Positions 42,417 through 52,827 of a stretch of 64,000 nt of DNA are shown here, in pieces (position 1 is the stretch's first letter; every line of letters starts with the position of its first letter). Made by a program: the position numbers and the translations under genes. Below the pieces are notes generated by a model. That model was not told the DNA's origin, did no database searches, and saw nothing but the letters and a program-made list of their open reading frames with translations. Source of the stretch: Vibrio sp. SS-MA-C1-2 (GTDB lineage: Bacteria; Pseudomonadota; Gammaproteobacteria; Enterobacterales; Vibrionaceae); assembly GCF_021513135.1 (NCBI RefSeq), contig NZ_CP090981.1, positions 2,232,001 to 2,296,000 on the forward strand, given 5' to 3'.

Positions 42417-43718
42417 GTGGATTGGCAAGTAATTATTGTACTCTTTGGTAGCTTTTTTACATTTTTAGGACTTGGTGTTCCTATTTCTTTTGCAATTGGT
42501 ATTGCCTCTTTATTTACCGTATTGCTTTCATTACCGTTCGATGCTGCTATTGCAGTTATCTCTCAAAAAATGGCGTCAGGCTTAGATAGTTTTGCTCTTC
42601 TTGCAATCCCATTCTTTATCTTAGCTGGTAACATCATGAACCAAGGTGGTATCGCTATCCGCCTCATTGAATTTGCAAAAGTTCTAGGTGGTCGCCTTCC
42701 AGGTTCTTTAGCGCATGTTAATATCATCGCAAATATGATGTTTGGTGCAATTTCTGGTTCAGCTGTTGCTTCTGCCGCTGCGGTAGGTGGTACAATGTCC
42801 CCTCTTCAAAAGAAAGAAGGTTACGATCCTGCATACTCTGCAGCCGTTAACATTACCTCTTGTCCAACAGGTCTATTGATTCCACCAAGTAATACCTTCA
42901 TTGTTTACTCATTAATTTCGGGTGGAACATCTATTGGCGCTCTTTTCTTAGCAGGTTACATCCCTGGTCTACTGATGGGGCTAAGCTTAATGTTTGTTGC
43001 TGGCTTTATTGCCAAGAAACGCGGTTACCCGGTTGATCCTAAGCCAACCATGGCTGTTGTTGTGAAGAAAACATTCGATGCTCTACCAAGTCTTGGCCTT
43101 ATTGTTGTCATTATGGGTGGTATTATTGGTGGTATCTTTACTGCAACGGAGGCTTCTGCAATTGCTGTTGTTTATACATTGGTTCTTGCTGTTTTCTTCT
43201 ACCGTGAAGTATCAATTAAGCAACTTCCAAGTATTATTTTAGAATCTGTCGTCACCACGTCTATTGTATTGTTATTAATTGGTGCATCTATGGGTATGTC
43301 TTGGGCTATGGCAAATGCTGATATCCCATATATGATCAGCGACGCATTATTGGCTGTTTCTGAAAACCCTATTATCATCCTATTAATTATCAACATTGCT
43401 TTATTGGTTGTTGGTGTATTCATGGATATGACACCTGCACTATTAATCTTTACTCCTATCTTCTTGCCAATTGCAATGGATTTGGGTATGGATCCGGTAC
43501 ATTTTGGTATTATGATGACATTCAACCTTGCAATTGGTATTTGTACTCCACCAGTGGGTAGTGCTCTATTTATAGGTTGTTCAGTGGCAAAGGTTCGTAT
43601 CGACAAAGTCATCAAACCTCTACTTCCATTCTACGCAGTGCTAATCCTAGCATTGATGTTAGTTACCTTTGTTCCACAAATTAGCTTAACTTTACCGCAA
43701 TTATTTTTAGGTTATTAA
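42417..43718 (+). CDS. dctM: TRAP transporter large permease (DctM)
   Basis: 433 residues beginning with a GTG codon (M-D-W-Q-V-I-I-V). About twelve helices; the family blocks I-L-A-G-N-I-M-N-Q-G-G, G-S-A-V-A-S-A-A-A-V-G-G-T, I-P-P-S-N-T and C-T-P-P-V-G-S-A-L-F are present. It is the Na+-driven membrane subunit for the substrate bound by the divergently encoded DctP. AAGGAA lies about 8 nt before the GTG. Confidence 0.9.
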   Translation: MDWQVIIVLFGSFFTFLGLGVPISFAIGIASLFTVLLSLPFDAAIAVISQKMASGLDSFALLAIPFFILAGNIMNQGGIAIRLIEFAKVLGGRLPGSLAHVNIIANMMFGAISGSAVASAAAVGGTMSPLQKKEGYDPAYSAAVNITSCPTGLLIPPSNTFIVYSLISGGTSIGALFLAGYIPGLLMGLSLMFVAGFIAKKRGYPVDPKPTMAVVVKKTFDALPSLGLIVVIMGGIIGGIFTATEASAIAVVYTLVLAVFFYREVSIKQLPSIILESVVTTSIVLLLIGASMGMSWAMANADIPYMISDALLAVSENPIIILLIINIALLVVGVFMDMTPALLIFTPIFLPIAMDLGMDPVHFGIMMTFNLAIGICTPPVGSALFIGCSVAKVRIDKVIKPLLPFYAVLILALMLVTFVPQISLTLPQLFLGY

Positions 43719-43738
43719 TCGTTACTTTATAGTTAAAT

Positions 43739-43777
43739 AAAAAAGAGTGATTACAGCTTTGTATTCACTCTTTGTTT
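43739..43777 (+). terminator. Hairpin between dctM and the GH31 gene
   Basis: AAAGAGTGA and TCACTCTTT pair perfectly around a 15-nt loop, followed by GTTT. It may be a partial terminator that sets transporter and enzyme levels apart, as the next gene starts only 15 nt later. Confidence 0.65.
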
Positions 43778-43791
43778 AAAAGGACAAAAAG

Positions 43792-46185
43792 ATGAAATCA
43801 GTTAAAAATTGGCAATTTATTAATCATAAAAATAATGAGATCATTTTATCTTGTGATAATAAGCATTCACTTCATATCTTTGTATTAGAAAACCACCTTA
43901 TTCGGGTGCTTTTCAAACGTAAAAATGAACTTAGACTTGATCGTACTTGGACCGTGACTCCAGATGCTGCGGATACACCTTGGGAAGGTCGTGATCGTCT
44001 TTCAACAGCTGGATTTACACTGCCAGAATTTGCTTTAGATCAACAAGAAAACCAATTACAAATTTCAACTGAAACCTTACGTTTAACTATCCATCAACCA
44101 TTATGGATGGAGTGGGAACATAAAGTTAATGACCAATGGCTTCCTTTAACTAAAGACCGCAAAACAGGTGCATACCAATTAGGTGTTTCTGACCATAATG
44201 TTGCTCACTTCATGAATCGTGGCGATGATGAGTTTTACTATGGCCTAGGCGAAAAAACAGGCGATCTTAACCGTAATGGCCGTCGTTTTGAGATGCGAAA
44301 CCTTGATGCTATGGGTTATGATGCAAGTAAAACAGATCCTCTGTACAAGCACATTCCATTCTATATCACTCGTACAACTCAAAATGATGAAACAGCAAGT
44401 TTTGGCCTTTACTATGATAACCTCGCTAGCTGTTGGTTTGATCTAGGCAATGAATTAGATAACTACCATATCAAATACCGTAGTTACCGTGCCGAAGATG
44501 GCGATCTTGACTTCTACTTCATGTATGGCGAGACCATTAATAGTGTTACTAAACAGTTTGTAACCTTAACTGGTGGCACTATTTTCGGCCCGAAATGGAG
44601 CCTTGGTTATAGTGGTTCTACTATGCAATATACTGATTCTGATAATGCTCAGGAACTGCTAGAAGGGTTTGTCGATCAATGTCAAGATAACGGAATCCCT
44701 TGTGATTCATTCCAGTTATCTTCAGGCTATACCTCTATTGGTGATAAGCGTTATGTCTTTAATTGGAACTACGATAAAGTACCAAATCCGAATGCTATGT
44801 CGGATCACTTCCATAAAAATGGTTTAAAACTAGCAGCAAATATTAAACCTTGTTTACTGCATGATCACCCACGATTTGAAGAAGTAAAAGAGAAAGGGTT
44901 ATTTATTCAGGACTCTGAATCTGATCAACCAGAAAACTCCGTTTTTTGGGATGCTGATGGCTCTCACCTTGATTTCACCAACCCAGAAACCGTGAATTGG
45001 TGGCAAACTAACGTTAAAGAACAGCTATTAGAAAAAGGTATCGATTCAACTTGGAACGATAACAATGAGTATGAAATTTGGGATAAAGATGCCCGCTGCT
45101 TTGGTTTTGGTAAAGAGATCCCAGTTAGCCTAATTCGTCCGATGCAACCTCTATTAATGATGCGTGCATCATACGAAGCTCAACAAGAGTTTGCTCCTGA
45201 ATTGCGTCCATACTTAATCTCTCGTTCTGGTTGCCCAGGAATGAATCGCTATGTACAGACTTGGAGTGGTGATAACCGCACTAACTGGACAAGCCTTCGT
45301 TATAATATTCGCATGGGATTAGGTATGAGCCTTTCTGGGCTTTATAACCTAGGTCATGATGTTGGTGGTTTCTCTGGGGATAAACCTGATCCTGAATTAT
45401 TCGTTCGTTGGGTACAAAATGGGGTTATGCACCCACGCTTTACTATCCACTCATGGAATGATGATGGCAGTGTGAATGAACCTTGGATGTATCCATCTGT
45501 TACACCAATGATTCGTGATGCAATGAAGTTACGTTATCAATTAATGCCTTATTTATATAATGTCCTTTATCAGGCGCATAACGAGGCAGAACCTATGCTA
45601 CGCCCCACTTTCTTAGATCATGAGCATGATGCTAAAACATTTGAAGAAAGTGATGATTATTTATTAGGTCAGGATCTGCTTGTTGCTTCTGTTGTTGAAG
45701 AACATCAACGCCAACGTGAGATCTACTTACCAAATAATAAAACAGGCTGGTATAACTACTACACAAACCAGTGGTTTAGTGCGAGACAAACAATTACCGT
45801 AGATGCGCCATTAGAACAGATTCCATTAATGACACGTGCTGGTAGTATTATTCCAACAAGTCAGCGAATTGATCACATTGATATCACTGAAGATGATACG
45901 CGTTGTTTAAATATCTACCCTCACATGGGTCTAGGGTCTTCTCAAGCAACTATTTTTGATGATGATGGTGAAAGTCATAATTATAAAAATGGCCAATTCT
46001 TAAACCTTGATATTACAATGAACTGTAATAACCAAGAAATAAGATTAACCATTAAGAAAGATGGAAACTATACTCCTGCGTATAATGCATTAACGTTACG
46101 TCTACCTCAACAAGATAATCGTCAATTAGTTGTTAATGGTATTAAACGTGATAACAACACCGTACTTTCTTTGAACGAAATTTAA
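43792..46185 (+). CDS. GH31 family glycosidase of unknown substrate in the glucuronide operon
   Basis: 797 residues. N-terminal beta-sandwich (~1-250), TIM barrel (~260-600) and C-terminal beta domains, as in GH31 alpha-glucosidases and alpha-xylosidases. The nucleophile is D423 in S-T-W-N-D-N-N-E-Y-E, and D494 in Q-T-W-S-G-D-N is the acid/base. No signal peptide. It lacks the SQase signature seen in the protein at 16877. Being between dctM and uxuB, it probably removes an alpha-linked sugar from a glucuronate-containing oligosaccharide before or after UidA acts. Start overlaps nothing; its stop overlaps an alternative uxuB start. Confidence 0.85.
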   Translation: MKSVKNWQFINHKNNEIILSCDNKHSLHIFVLENHLIRVLFKRKNELRLDRTWTVTPDAADTPWEGRDRLSTAGFTLPEFALDQQENQLQISTETLRLTIHQPLWMEWEHKVNDQWLPLTKDRKTGAYQLGVSDHNVAHFMNRGDDEFYYGLGEKTGDLNRNGRRFEMRNLDAMGYDASKTDPLYKHIPFYITRTTQNDETASFGLYYDNLASCWFDLGNELDNYHIKYRSYRAEDGDLDFYFMYGETINSVTKQFVTLTGGTIFGPKWSLGYSGSTMQYTDSDNAQELLEGFVDQCQDNGIPCDSFQLSSGYTSIGDKRYVFNWNYDKVPNPNAMSDHFHKNGLKLAANIKPCLLHDHPRFEEVKEKGLFIQDSESDQPENSVFWDADGSHLDFTNPETVNWWQTNVKEQLLEKGIDSTWNDNNEYEIWDKDARCFGFGKEIPVSLIRPMQPLLMMRASYEAQQEFAPELRPYLISRSGCPGMNRYVQTWSGDNRTNWTSLRYNIRMGLGMSLSGLYNLGHDVGGFSGDKPDPELFVRWVQNGVMHPRFTIHSWNDDGSVNEPWMYPSVTPMIRDAMKLRYQLMPYLYNVLYQAHNEAEPMLRPTFLDHEHDAKTFEESDDYLLGQDLLVASVVEEHQRQREIYLPNNKTGWYNYYTNQWFSARQTITVDAPLEQIPLMTRAGSIIPTSQRIDHIDITEDDTRCLNIYPHMGLGSSQATIFDDDGESHNYKNGQFLNLDITMNCNNQEIRLTIKKDGNYTPAYNALTLRLPQQDNRQLVVNGIKRDNNTVLSLNEI

Positions 46186-46202
46186 TGAATAGGAATGAAA
46201 AG

Positions 46203-47666
46203 ATGAAAAATATTAGTAATACTGAACTTAGCTCTACTATTAACGTTCCTAGTTATGACCGTTCTAACCTGAAGACTAAAATTGTGCATTTGGGTTTTGG
46301 TGCTTTCCATCGAGCACATCAAGCGCTATATACCAGCGAACTTGCCGATAATAATCAAAGTGATTGGGGTATTTGCGAAGTAAACTTATTTGGTGGTGAA
46401 CAACTAATTAAAGATCTTCGAGCGCAAGATCACTTATATTCTGTTGCAGAAAAAGGGGCAGAATCAACCGTAATGAAGATTAGTGGTTCTGTTACCGAAT
46501 CACTTCATCCAAGCTTAGATGGACAACAAGCCGTCTTAAATAAAATGGCAGAAGAGCAAGTTGCCATTGTCTCAATGACAATTACAGAGAAAGGTTATTG
46601 TGCTGATCCAGCAACAGGTAAATTAGATAAAAACAATGCACTTGTGATTGCTGATTTAAAAACCCCTGAAGCACCAAATTCAGCATTGGGCTACATTGTT
46701 CAAGCATTAAAAATACGTCGTGATAATGGCTTAGCACCTTTTACGGTCATGTCTTGTGATAACGTACAAGAAAATGGCCATGTAGCAAAAGCCGCGATAC
46801 TAGAATTTGCTCAACTTCTAGACGCTGATCTTGCATTATGGATTAAAGAGAACGTGACGTTCCCTTGCACCATGGTTGACCGTATTGTTCCTGCTGCAAC
46901 AGAAGAGACATTAAACGAAATCACCACGCTTTTAAGTGTTGATGACCCATGTGGTATTGCTTGTGAACCCTTCCGTCAATGGGTGATTGAAGATAACTTT
47001 GTCGCTGGTCGTCCAGATTGGAACCTTGTTGGTGCTGAGTTTGTTGCTGATGTTGTGCCATACGAAGAGATGAAACTCCGTATGCTTAATGGCTCTCACT
47101 CATTCCTTGCTTACTTAGGTTACTTAGGTAGCTACCCACATATCTCTGATACGATGACAGATAGTGGCTATAAAAAAGCCGCTTTTGATATGATGATGAA
47201 AGCCCAAGCACCATCACTGAATATGCCAGAAGGCACCGATCTACAATCTTATGCTGAGATGCTGATAGATCGCTACACCAATCCAAGCCTGAAGCATAAA
47301 ACGTGGCAGATTGCGATGGATGGCAGCCAAAAGATCCCTCAGCGTATGGGGGGTAGCTTGCGTTTTCATTTAGAAAATGGCTCAAACTTCTCTTGGTTAG
47401 CATTAGGTATTGCAGGTTGGATGCGCTATGTCTCAGCAGTAGATGAACAAGGTAATGAGATTGATGTACGCGATCCTATGGCAGAACAACTTCGTAATAT
47501 TTGTGACCAACATGGTTTAAATAGCTCAGTTGTTCCGGCTTTGTTGAGTATCGAAGCTATTTTCCCTACAGATATCGGTCAAAATGCGATTGTTATTGAA
47601 GCGGTGACTCAAGCCTACCAATCTTTATTAGATAATGGTGCTCGCGCATCAGTTGCTGCATTATAA
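46203..47666 (+). CDS. uxuB: D-fructuronate reductase (mannonate oxidoreductase)
   Basis: 487 residues from the ATG at 46203, which has AGGA about 9 nt upstream; an in-frame ATG at 46185 would add six residues. Length compares with 486 in E. coli UxuB. N-terminal NAD motif [13 protein letters not shown] and the polyol-dehydrogenase signature [10 protein letters not shown]. It reduces D-fructuronate to D-mannonate with NADH, feeding UxuA. Confidence 0.92.
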   Translation: MKNISNTELSSTINVPSYDRSNLKTKIVHLGFGAFHRAHQALYTSELADNNQSDWGICEVNLFGGEQLIKDLRAQDHLYSVAEKGAESTVMKISGSVTESLHPSLDGQQAVLNKMAEEQVAIVSMTITEKGYCADPATGKLDKNNALVIADLKTPEAPNSALGYIVQALKIRRDNGLAPFTVMSCDNVQENGHVAKAAILEFAQLLDADLALWIKENVTFPCTMVDRIVPAATEETLNEITTLLSVDDPCGIACEPFRQWVIEDNFVAGRPDWNLVGAEFVADVVPYEEMKLRMLNGSHSFLAYLGYLGSYPHISDTMTDSGYKKAAFDMMMKAQAPSLNMPEGTDLQSYAEMLIDRYTNPSLKHKTWQIAMDGSQKIPQRMGGSLRFHLENGSNFSWLALGIAGWMRYVSAVDEQGNEIDVRDPMAEQLRNICDQHGLNSSVVPALLSIEAIFPTDIGQNAIVIEAVTQAYQSLLDNGARASVAAL

Positions 47667-47676
47667 GGAAACATAT

Positions 47677-49089
47677 ATGAAAAACTTTCTATGTGAAGAC
47701 TTCTTATTAACCAATGAAACGGCTCGTCGTCTATACCATGAATATGCCGCTCCACAGCCAATCTATGATTATCACTGTCATCTAAATCCGGCTGAAGTTG
47801 CAAATGACCGTCAATTTGACAACATGGCGCAAATTTGGCTTGAAGGTGATCACTATAAATGGCGAGGCATGCGTTCTGCAGGTATTGAAGAACGTTTCAT
47901 CACTGGTGATGCATCTGATTATGAAAAATTTCAAGCATGGGCAAATACCGTTCCTAAAACATTAGGTAATCCACTGTACCATTGGACGCATTTAGAGCTT
48001 CGTCGTCCATTTGGTATTACTGGTTTAAACTTTGGTCCAGATAATGCTGAAAAAGTTTGGCATGAAACCAAAGAGTTACTTGCAACGCCTGAATTTTCGG
48101 CTCGTGGCATCATGAAGCAAATGAATGTTGTTATGGCAGGTACAACGGATGACCCTATTTTCTCATTAGAAGATCATAAGAAAATAGCCGAAGATCAGAC
48201 AATTGATATCGAAGTCCTGCCTAGTTGGCGTCCAGATCGCGCATTTAAAATTGAGCTTGAAGGTTTTGCTGAATACATGACCTTACTTGGTCAAAGTGCT
48301 GATGTTGAAATCACAAAGTTTAGCGATCTTTTAGTGGCACTAGATAAACGCTTAGCACACTTTGACCTACATGGTTGTAAAGCGGCTGATCACGGGATCG
48401 AAGTTGTACGTTATGCCGCTATTCCATCTGAAGTTACGCTTGATTCTTTCATCAACCGTCGACTAAATGGCGAAACGTTAACAGAATTAGAGTGTGCACA
48501 ATTCTCAACCGCAGTACAAGTTTGGCTAGGTCAGCAATACGCTAAACTCGGTTGGATTATGCAACTTCATATTGGTGCTCAACGTAATAACAGTACTCGT
48601 ATGTTCAAGTTACTGGGTGCTGATGCCGGCTTCGACTCTATCGGTGACCGCCCATTTGCTTTTGAACTTGCTCATTTGTTAGATGAAATGGACAAAAGCA
48701 ACGAGTTACCAAAAACGATTCTTTACTGCCTAAATCCACGTGATAACGAAATGATGGCGACAATGATTGGTAATTTCCAAGGTGGCGGTATTGCGGGTAA
48801 AGTGCAATTCGGGTCAGGTTGGTGGTTTAACGATCAAAAAGATGGTATGCAGCGTCAGATGGAACAGCTTTCTCAACTTGGATTATTAAGCCAATTTGTA
48901 GGTATGCTAACTGATTCACGTAGTTTCTTATCTTACACTCGTCATGAATATTTCCGCCGTATTCTATGTAATATGGTCGGAGAATGGGCAGAAAAAGGCG
49001 AAGTGCCCAATGACTTAGCACTGCTTGGTTCTATGATTGAAGATATTAGCTTCGGTAACGCAAAACGCTACTTTGATATAAAGGGATAA
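47677..49089 (+). CDS. uxaC: Glucuronate (uronate) isomerase
   Basis: 470 residues from the ATG at 47677, equal to E. coli UxaC; TAAGGAA precedes it. The upstream in-frame ATG at 47635 lies inside uxuB and is unlikely. The metal motif Y-D-Y-H-C-H-L-N-P near residue 28 is diagnostic. It converts D-glucuronate to D-fructuronate, the first step after UidA. Confidence 0.95.
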   Translation: MKNFLCEDFLLTNETARRLYHEYAAPQPIYDYHCHLNPAEVANDRQFDNMAQIWLEGDHYKWRGMRSAGIEERFITGDASDYEKFQAWANTVPKTLGNPLYHWTHLELRRPFGITGLNFGPDNAEKVWHETKELLATPEFSARGIMKQMNVVMAGTTDDPIFSLEDHKKIAEDQTIDIEVLPSWRPDRAFKIELEGFAEYMTLLGQSADVEITKFSDLLVALDKRLAHFDLHGCKAADHGIEVVRYAAIPSEVTLDSFINRRLNGETLTELECAQFSTAVQVWLGQQYAKLGWIMQLHIGAQRNNSTRMFKLLGADAGFDSIGDRPFAFELAHLLDEMDKSNELPKTILYCLNPRDNEMMATMIGNFQGGGIAGKVQFGSGWWFNDQKDGMQRQMEQLSQLGLLSQFVGMLTDSRSFLSYTRHEYFRRILCNMVGEWAEKGEVPNDLALLGSMIEDISFGNAKRYFDIKG

Positions 49090-49097
49090 CATTTTAA

Positions 49098-50063
49098 ATG
49101 AAACGCATCGCCATTATTGGTGAATGTATGATTGAGCTAAATGGCGAACCATTTGGCTCAATGCAGCAGACATTTGGCGGTGATACGCTAAATGCTGCTG
49201 TCTACCTAAATCGTAGCTTACAAAACAGCCAATTTAAAACCAATGATATTGAAGTCAATTACGTCACTGCTTTGGGGCAAGATCCAATAAGTAAAGGGAT
49301 GTTAACCCGTTGGCAGGATGAAGGTATTAAAACTGATCTTGTATTAGAAGATCAACACCGTACACCGGGCCTGTATCTCATCCAATTAGACAGTGAAGGT
49401 GAACGAACTTTCTTATATTGGCGTAACCAATCACCCGCTCGTTACTTACTTCAGCATCCTAAATTTGAAGATATTGTCAACCAACTCATCAATATGGATA
49501 TGGTCTTTATTAGTGGTATTAGTTTAGCTATTCTGCCTGATGCAGACAGAATAAAGCTACTCGCCTTGCTAGAAAGATTACGTAGCCACAATGTTGAAAT
49601 AGCGTTTGATAGTAATTTCCGACCTGCTTTATGGCCTCAAGATGACCATGACTTTACGGTAAAATCAATCTATAAAACCATGTACAGTCATACAGATCTC
49701 GCATTAGTCACGTTTGATGATGAACAACTGCTTTGGGGTGATGCCTCACCTGAAGTGACATTAGCTAGATTACAGAAGCTGGGTGTTCAAAAGGCGGTGG
49801 TCAAGCTGGGTGCTGAGGGGTGCTTAGTTCAGGATTTCACTCATCAAGATAATGCACAACTTATTGCTACGACACCAGTAAAAAAAGTTATTGATACAAC
49901 ATCAGCTGGAGATTCATTTAATGGTGGATTTTTAGCTTATTATCTTAATGACTCAACATTAGAGATATCTTGCCAACGTGGTAATATGCTTGCAGGCCTA
50001 GTCATTCAACATCGTGGCGCTATTATCAACAAAGAAATCACAAATACTGTGACTCAATTATAA
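49098..50063 (+). CDS. kdgK: 2-dehydro-3-deoxygluconokinase (KDG kinase)
   Basis: 321 residues, PfkB family. It starts I-A-I-I-G-E-C-M-I-E-L and has the C-terminal D-T-T-S-A-G-D-S-F-N-G-G-F signature with the catalytic Asp. It phosphorylates the KDG made by UxuA to KDPG. It follows uxaC by 8 nt and precedes eda by 13 nt, so the operon order is the pathway order. Confidence 0.93.
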   Translation: MKRIAIIGECMIELNGEPFGSMQQTFGGDTLNAAVYLNRSLQNSQFKTNDIEVNYVTALGQDPISKGMLTRWQDEGIKTDLVLEDQHRTPGLYLIQLDSEGERTFLYWRNQSPARYLLQHPKFEDIVNQLINMDMVFISGISLAILPDADRIKLLALLERLRSHNVEIAFDSNFRPALWPQDDHDFTVKSIYKTMYSHTDLALVTFDDEQLLWGDASPEVTLARLQKLGVQKAVVKLGAEGCLVQDFTHQDNAQLIATTPVKKVIDTTSAGDSFNGGFLAYYLNDSTLEISCQRGNMLAGLVIQHRGAIINKEITNTVTQL

Positions 50064-50076
50064 TTCAGGAAGTTAA

Positions 50077-50706
50077 ATGTCTACTATTAATCAACAACTA
50101 CAATCTCTTAAAGTTATCCCGGTTATTGCTATTGAAAATGCTCAAGATATTCTTCCGCTTGGTAAAGTATTAGTTGAGAACGGCCTTCCTGCCGCTGAAA
50201 TCACTTTCCGCTCTGATGCTGCTGTTGAAGCAATTCGTCTACTACGCGAAGCTTATCCAGAAATGCTCATTGGTGCAGGGACGGTATTGAACAAAGAGCA
50301 AGCATTAGCCGCTAAAGAAGCTGGTGCAACCTTTGTGGTATCTCCTGGTTTTAACCCAAACACAGTCAAGGCATGCCAAGAAATTGGAATCGATATCATT
50401 CCTGGCGTCAACAACCCTAGCGCAGTTGAAGCGGCATTAGAAATGGGCTTAACGACCTTAAAGTTTTTCCCTGCTGAGGCATCTGGTGGTGTCAATATGG
50501 TTAAATCACTGCTTGCACCTTACACCGCGGTAAGTATTATGCCAACAGGTGGGATCAACCCAAAGAATATTCATGATTATTTATCAATCCCACGCGTATT
50601 GGCATGTGGTGGTACATGGATGGTAGATCAAAAATTAATTGAAGCTGGTGAGTGGGAAGAATTAGCACGCCTTACTCGTGAAGCCGTTGAATTAGTTAAC
50701 GCTTAA
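50077..50706 (+). CDS. eda: KDPG aldolase
   Basis: 209 residues. The Schiff-base Lys lies in T-L-K-F-F-P-A-E and the catalytic Glu in A-E-I-T-F-R-S. It cleaves KDPG to pyruvate and glyceraldehyde-3-phosphate, ending glucuronate catabolism. Followed by a strong terminator. Confidence 0.95.
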   Translation: MSTINQQLQSLKVIPVIAIENAQDILPLGKVLVENGLPAAEITFRSDAAVEAIRLLREAYPEMLIGAGTVLNKEQALAAKEAGATFVVSPGFNPNTVKACQEIGIDIIPGVNNPSAVEAALEMGLTTLKFFPAEASGGVNMVKSLLAPYTAVSIMPTGGINPKNIHDYLSIPRVLACGGTWMVDQKLIEAGEWEELARLTREAVELVNA

Positions 50707-50726
50707 TTCTTTTTGCATTCATAATT

Positions 50727-50766
50727 CAACCCCAATTACTTCATGTTATTGGGGTTTCTTTTTATC
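50727..50766 (+). terminator. Terminator of the glucuronide operon
   Basis: AACCCCAATTAC pairs with GTTATTGGGGTT (near-perfect) over a 5-nt loop, followed by TCTTTTT. Confidence 0.85.
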
Positions 50767-50788
50767 TGAGCGTCGTAGAGAGTAAATT

Positions 50789-51292
50789 ATGTTTCTCGCA
50801 CAGGTTATCGGCGGTCTTGCCTTTTTCATTGGTATTGCCGCCTTTTTACAAAAAAAAGATATTCGATTCAGATACCTAATGACGGCTTTCTGTTTAATTA
50901 TGTCTGTCCATTTCCTATTAATGGGGGCATTAACCGCGGCTATTGGTGTGACTATCAATGCAGCAAGAATCTATATTTCAATAAAAACTCAATCTAAAAA
51001 GGTCATGTGGGCGTTTATTTTTTTACTCACTCTATTCATGTTACCTAGTATTGAAAATATATATCAATTTTTGCCTTATTTAGGGTCTGCGATTTGTACT
51101 TGGGCACTTTTTTCAACAACTGGGATAAAATTACGTCTTTTCATTCTCTTTAATTCAAGCTGTTGGTTTATCCATAACTTATCAATTAGCTCTATTGGAG
51201 GTTCGTTAATTGAAGGGCTGTTTGTTCTCACCAATTTATATACAATAGTCTTATTATATCGACAACATGAAGCAATGCATAAAGGACGCTAA
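50789..51292 (+). CDS. ygjV: YgjV-family inner membrane protein
   Basis: 167 residues, about six short membrane helices. It starts M-F-L-A-Q-V-I-G-G-L-A-F-F-I-G-I-A-A-F-L-Q and has I-N-A-A-R-I-Y near residue 57, as in the YgjV/imp family. E. coli ygjV lies in a hexuronate region near uxaC, which fits this position next to a glucuronide operon. Function unknown. Its stop overlaps the next start (TAATG). Confidence 0.75.
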   Translation: MFLAQVIGGLAFFIGIAAFLQKKDIRFRYLMTAFCLIMSVHFLLMGALTAAIGVTINAARIYISIKTQSKKVMWAFIFLLTLFMLPSIENIYQFLPYLGSAICTWALFSTTGIKLRLFILFNSSCWFIHNLSISSIGGSLIEGLFVLTNLYTIVLLYRQHEAMHKGR

Positions 51293-51975
51293 TGAAAGTA
51301 TTATTCAGCCACACCCTCGCCACCAGCATTAATGTATTTCAACCTTATATAGATCAGCATCTATCTGAGATTAAAATTGAACACGATGTACAGCCTGAGT
51401 TTTTAGCTTTAGTCCGTCAACAAGGTGAAACAGATGAAATAATTCAACAAATTCATCAATACTTAGATAATAAGTTAACCCAAGGGTATGACCTTATTGT
51501 TTGTACTTGTTCGACTTTGGGCGGAATTATAGATCAATATAATGCTTCTCGTAATGACACTACACCAGCTACAAAAGAGAATGTTATTCGAGTTGATATG
51601 CCAATGGCACTGAAGACAAAAGAGTTTAAGCAGATCTTAGTTGCTGTTGCTTTAGAGAGTACAATTTCCCCGACAGAAGCGTTAATCAAACATTACAATT
51701 CTAAAGCTGAACTTAAGTGCCTTTTTGTTGAGGGAGCATGGGCTCATTTTGAAGCTAAGGATATTCCAACATTCCATCAAATGATTGCAAATAAAATTGA
51801 ACAAGAAGTTGAGAAAAATAAAACAACGCCTAACGACACAAGGTTAAAATTTGATGCGATTGTTCTTGCTCAAGCATCAATGACGGGAGCTGCAAAACAA
51901 CTCAACACAGATTTACCTATTATAACGACGCCTGAAGCTGCGATTTTATATATTCTCAACTATCTATTAAAATAA
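51292..51975 (+). CDS. Asp/Glu/hydantoin racemase-fold protein of unknown function
   Basis: 227 residues. The pattern D-L-I-V-C-T-C-S-T-L-G-G near residue 68 and L-A-Q-A-S-M-T-G-A near residue 200 resembles the paired Cys/Thr sites of the Asp/Glu racemase superfamily; the second site has Ala-Ser where a second Cys is usual, so racemase activity is doubtful. Translationally coupled to ygjV. It could be a lyase or decarboxylase-like relative. Confidence 0.55.
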   Translation: MKVLFSHTLATSINVFQPYIDQHLSEIKIEHDVQPEFLALVRQQGETDEIIQQIHQYLDNKLTQGYDLIVCTCSTLGGIIDQYNASRNDTTPATKENVIRVDMPMALKTKEFKQILVAVALESTISPTEALIKHYNSKAELKCLFVEGAWAHFEAKDIPTFHQMIANKIEQEVEKNKTTPNDTRLKFDAIVLAQASMTGAAKQLNTDLPIITTPEAAILYILNYLLK

Positions 51976-52042
51976 AAATTAGAGTCGATTCAAACTTACT
52001 TACCTATACACTTAAATAAAAGTTTAGAATGGACTCTTTAGA
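51976..52042. terminator. Bidirectional terminator between convergent operons
   Basis: AGAGTCGATTCAAACTT pairs with AAGTTTAGAATGGACTCT (two unpaired positions), with T- and A-rich flanks on either side. It ends the ygjV operon (+) and the amino-sugar operon (-). Confidence 0.7.
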
Positions 52043-52068
52043 TCATTTCAAATTATTAATAATAAGTT

Positions 52069-52821
52069 TTATAACAAACGAATGCGATCTTTAAATCTTG
52101 TTATAAATTGCTGATTCCAATCATCACCACCAGTTGCATTTCCACTTTTCCAAATAGGTGGTTCAAAATCTTCATTTGATAAAATATTGACCGTTTCAAT
52201 CACCAGTGAATTTAAAATAAATGAATTAGCAAATGTCGACATCGCTGCAATTTTTTGAGTAATCCCTTCAACTTCCATCACTGCGTCACCCACTTGTACA
52301 TTACAATCAAGGACAATATCAGCAACCTCACACAAATTTTTCTTTGAAGGGTGTCTTGCTGGGTGGTCTTTAGGCGTTGCTTCAGCATGAGCAATAGATG
52401 TTACAGCAATAACTGTAACCCCTTTATCTTTAGCTCCCAGCGCTAAATCTAATATTGCCGCATTAATTCCATAAGCATTAATAAGAACCATCACATCGCC
52501 ATTGTTCATTGGATTATTATCCAACACAATTTTTCCGTAATCAGGTAAACGTTCAATCGCCATTGAGCGTAATGCCCCATTTGTTAATAATGTACCCTCA
52601 TCCATAATTGGATTAATATGCATTAAACCACCAGCACGGAAAAATATTTCTTGTGTAGCTAAATTTGAGTGTCCACCCGATGCTGCAACATGAATTAACT
52701 TATCTTGTTTGATCTCATCAGCTAATAGTCTTGCTGCTTTGAGAACACTTTCATGATTATTATTATGAAGGCTGTCTAAATGTGAAACGATTTTATCTAA
52801 GTATTGTTTTGATAGATTCAT
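52069..52821 (-). CDS. SIS-domain sugar isomerase/phosphosugar-binding protein
   Basis: 250 residues with one SIS fold: I-H-V-A-A-S-G-G-H-S-N-L-A near residue 42, V-M-V-L-I-N-A-Y-G near residue 110 and V-I-A-V-T-S-I-A-H-A. Closest in pattern to single-SIS proteins of the YfeU/UPF0309 type, not to the double-SIS NagB-II or GlmS enzymes. Last gene of the amino-sugar operon, 6 nt after the NagA-like gene. The usual SIS ligand is a phosphosugar, but the neighbouring enzymes have lost phosphate motifs, so the real ligand is open. Confidence 0.7.
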   Translation of the reverse strand: MNLSKQYLDKIVSHLDSLHNNNHESVLKAARLLADEIKQDKLIHVAASGGHSNLATQEIFFRAGGLMHINPIMDEGTLLTNGALRSMAIERLPDYGKIVLDNNPMNNGDVMVLINAYGINAAILDLALGAKDKGVTVIAVTSIAHAEATPKDHPARHPSKKNLCEVADIVLDCNVQVGDAVMEVEGITQKIAAMSTFANSFILNSLVIETVNILSNEDFEPPIWKSGNATGGDDWNQQFITRFKDRIRLL

Positions 52822-52827
52822 GATGTA

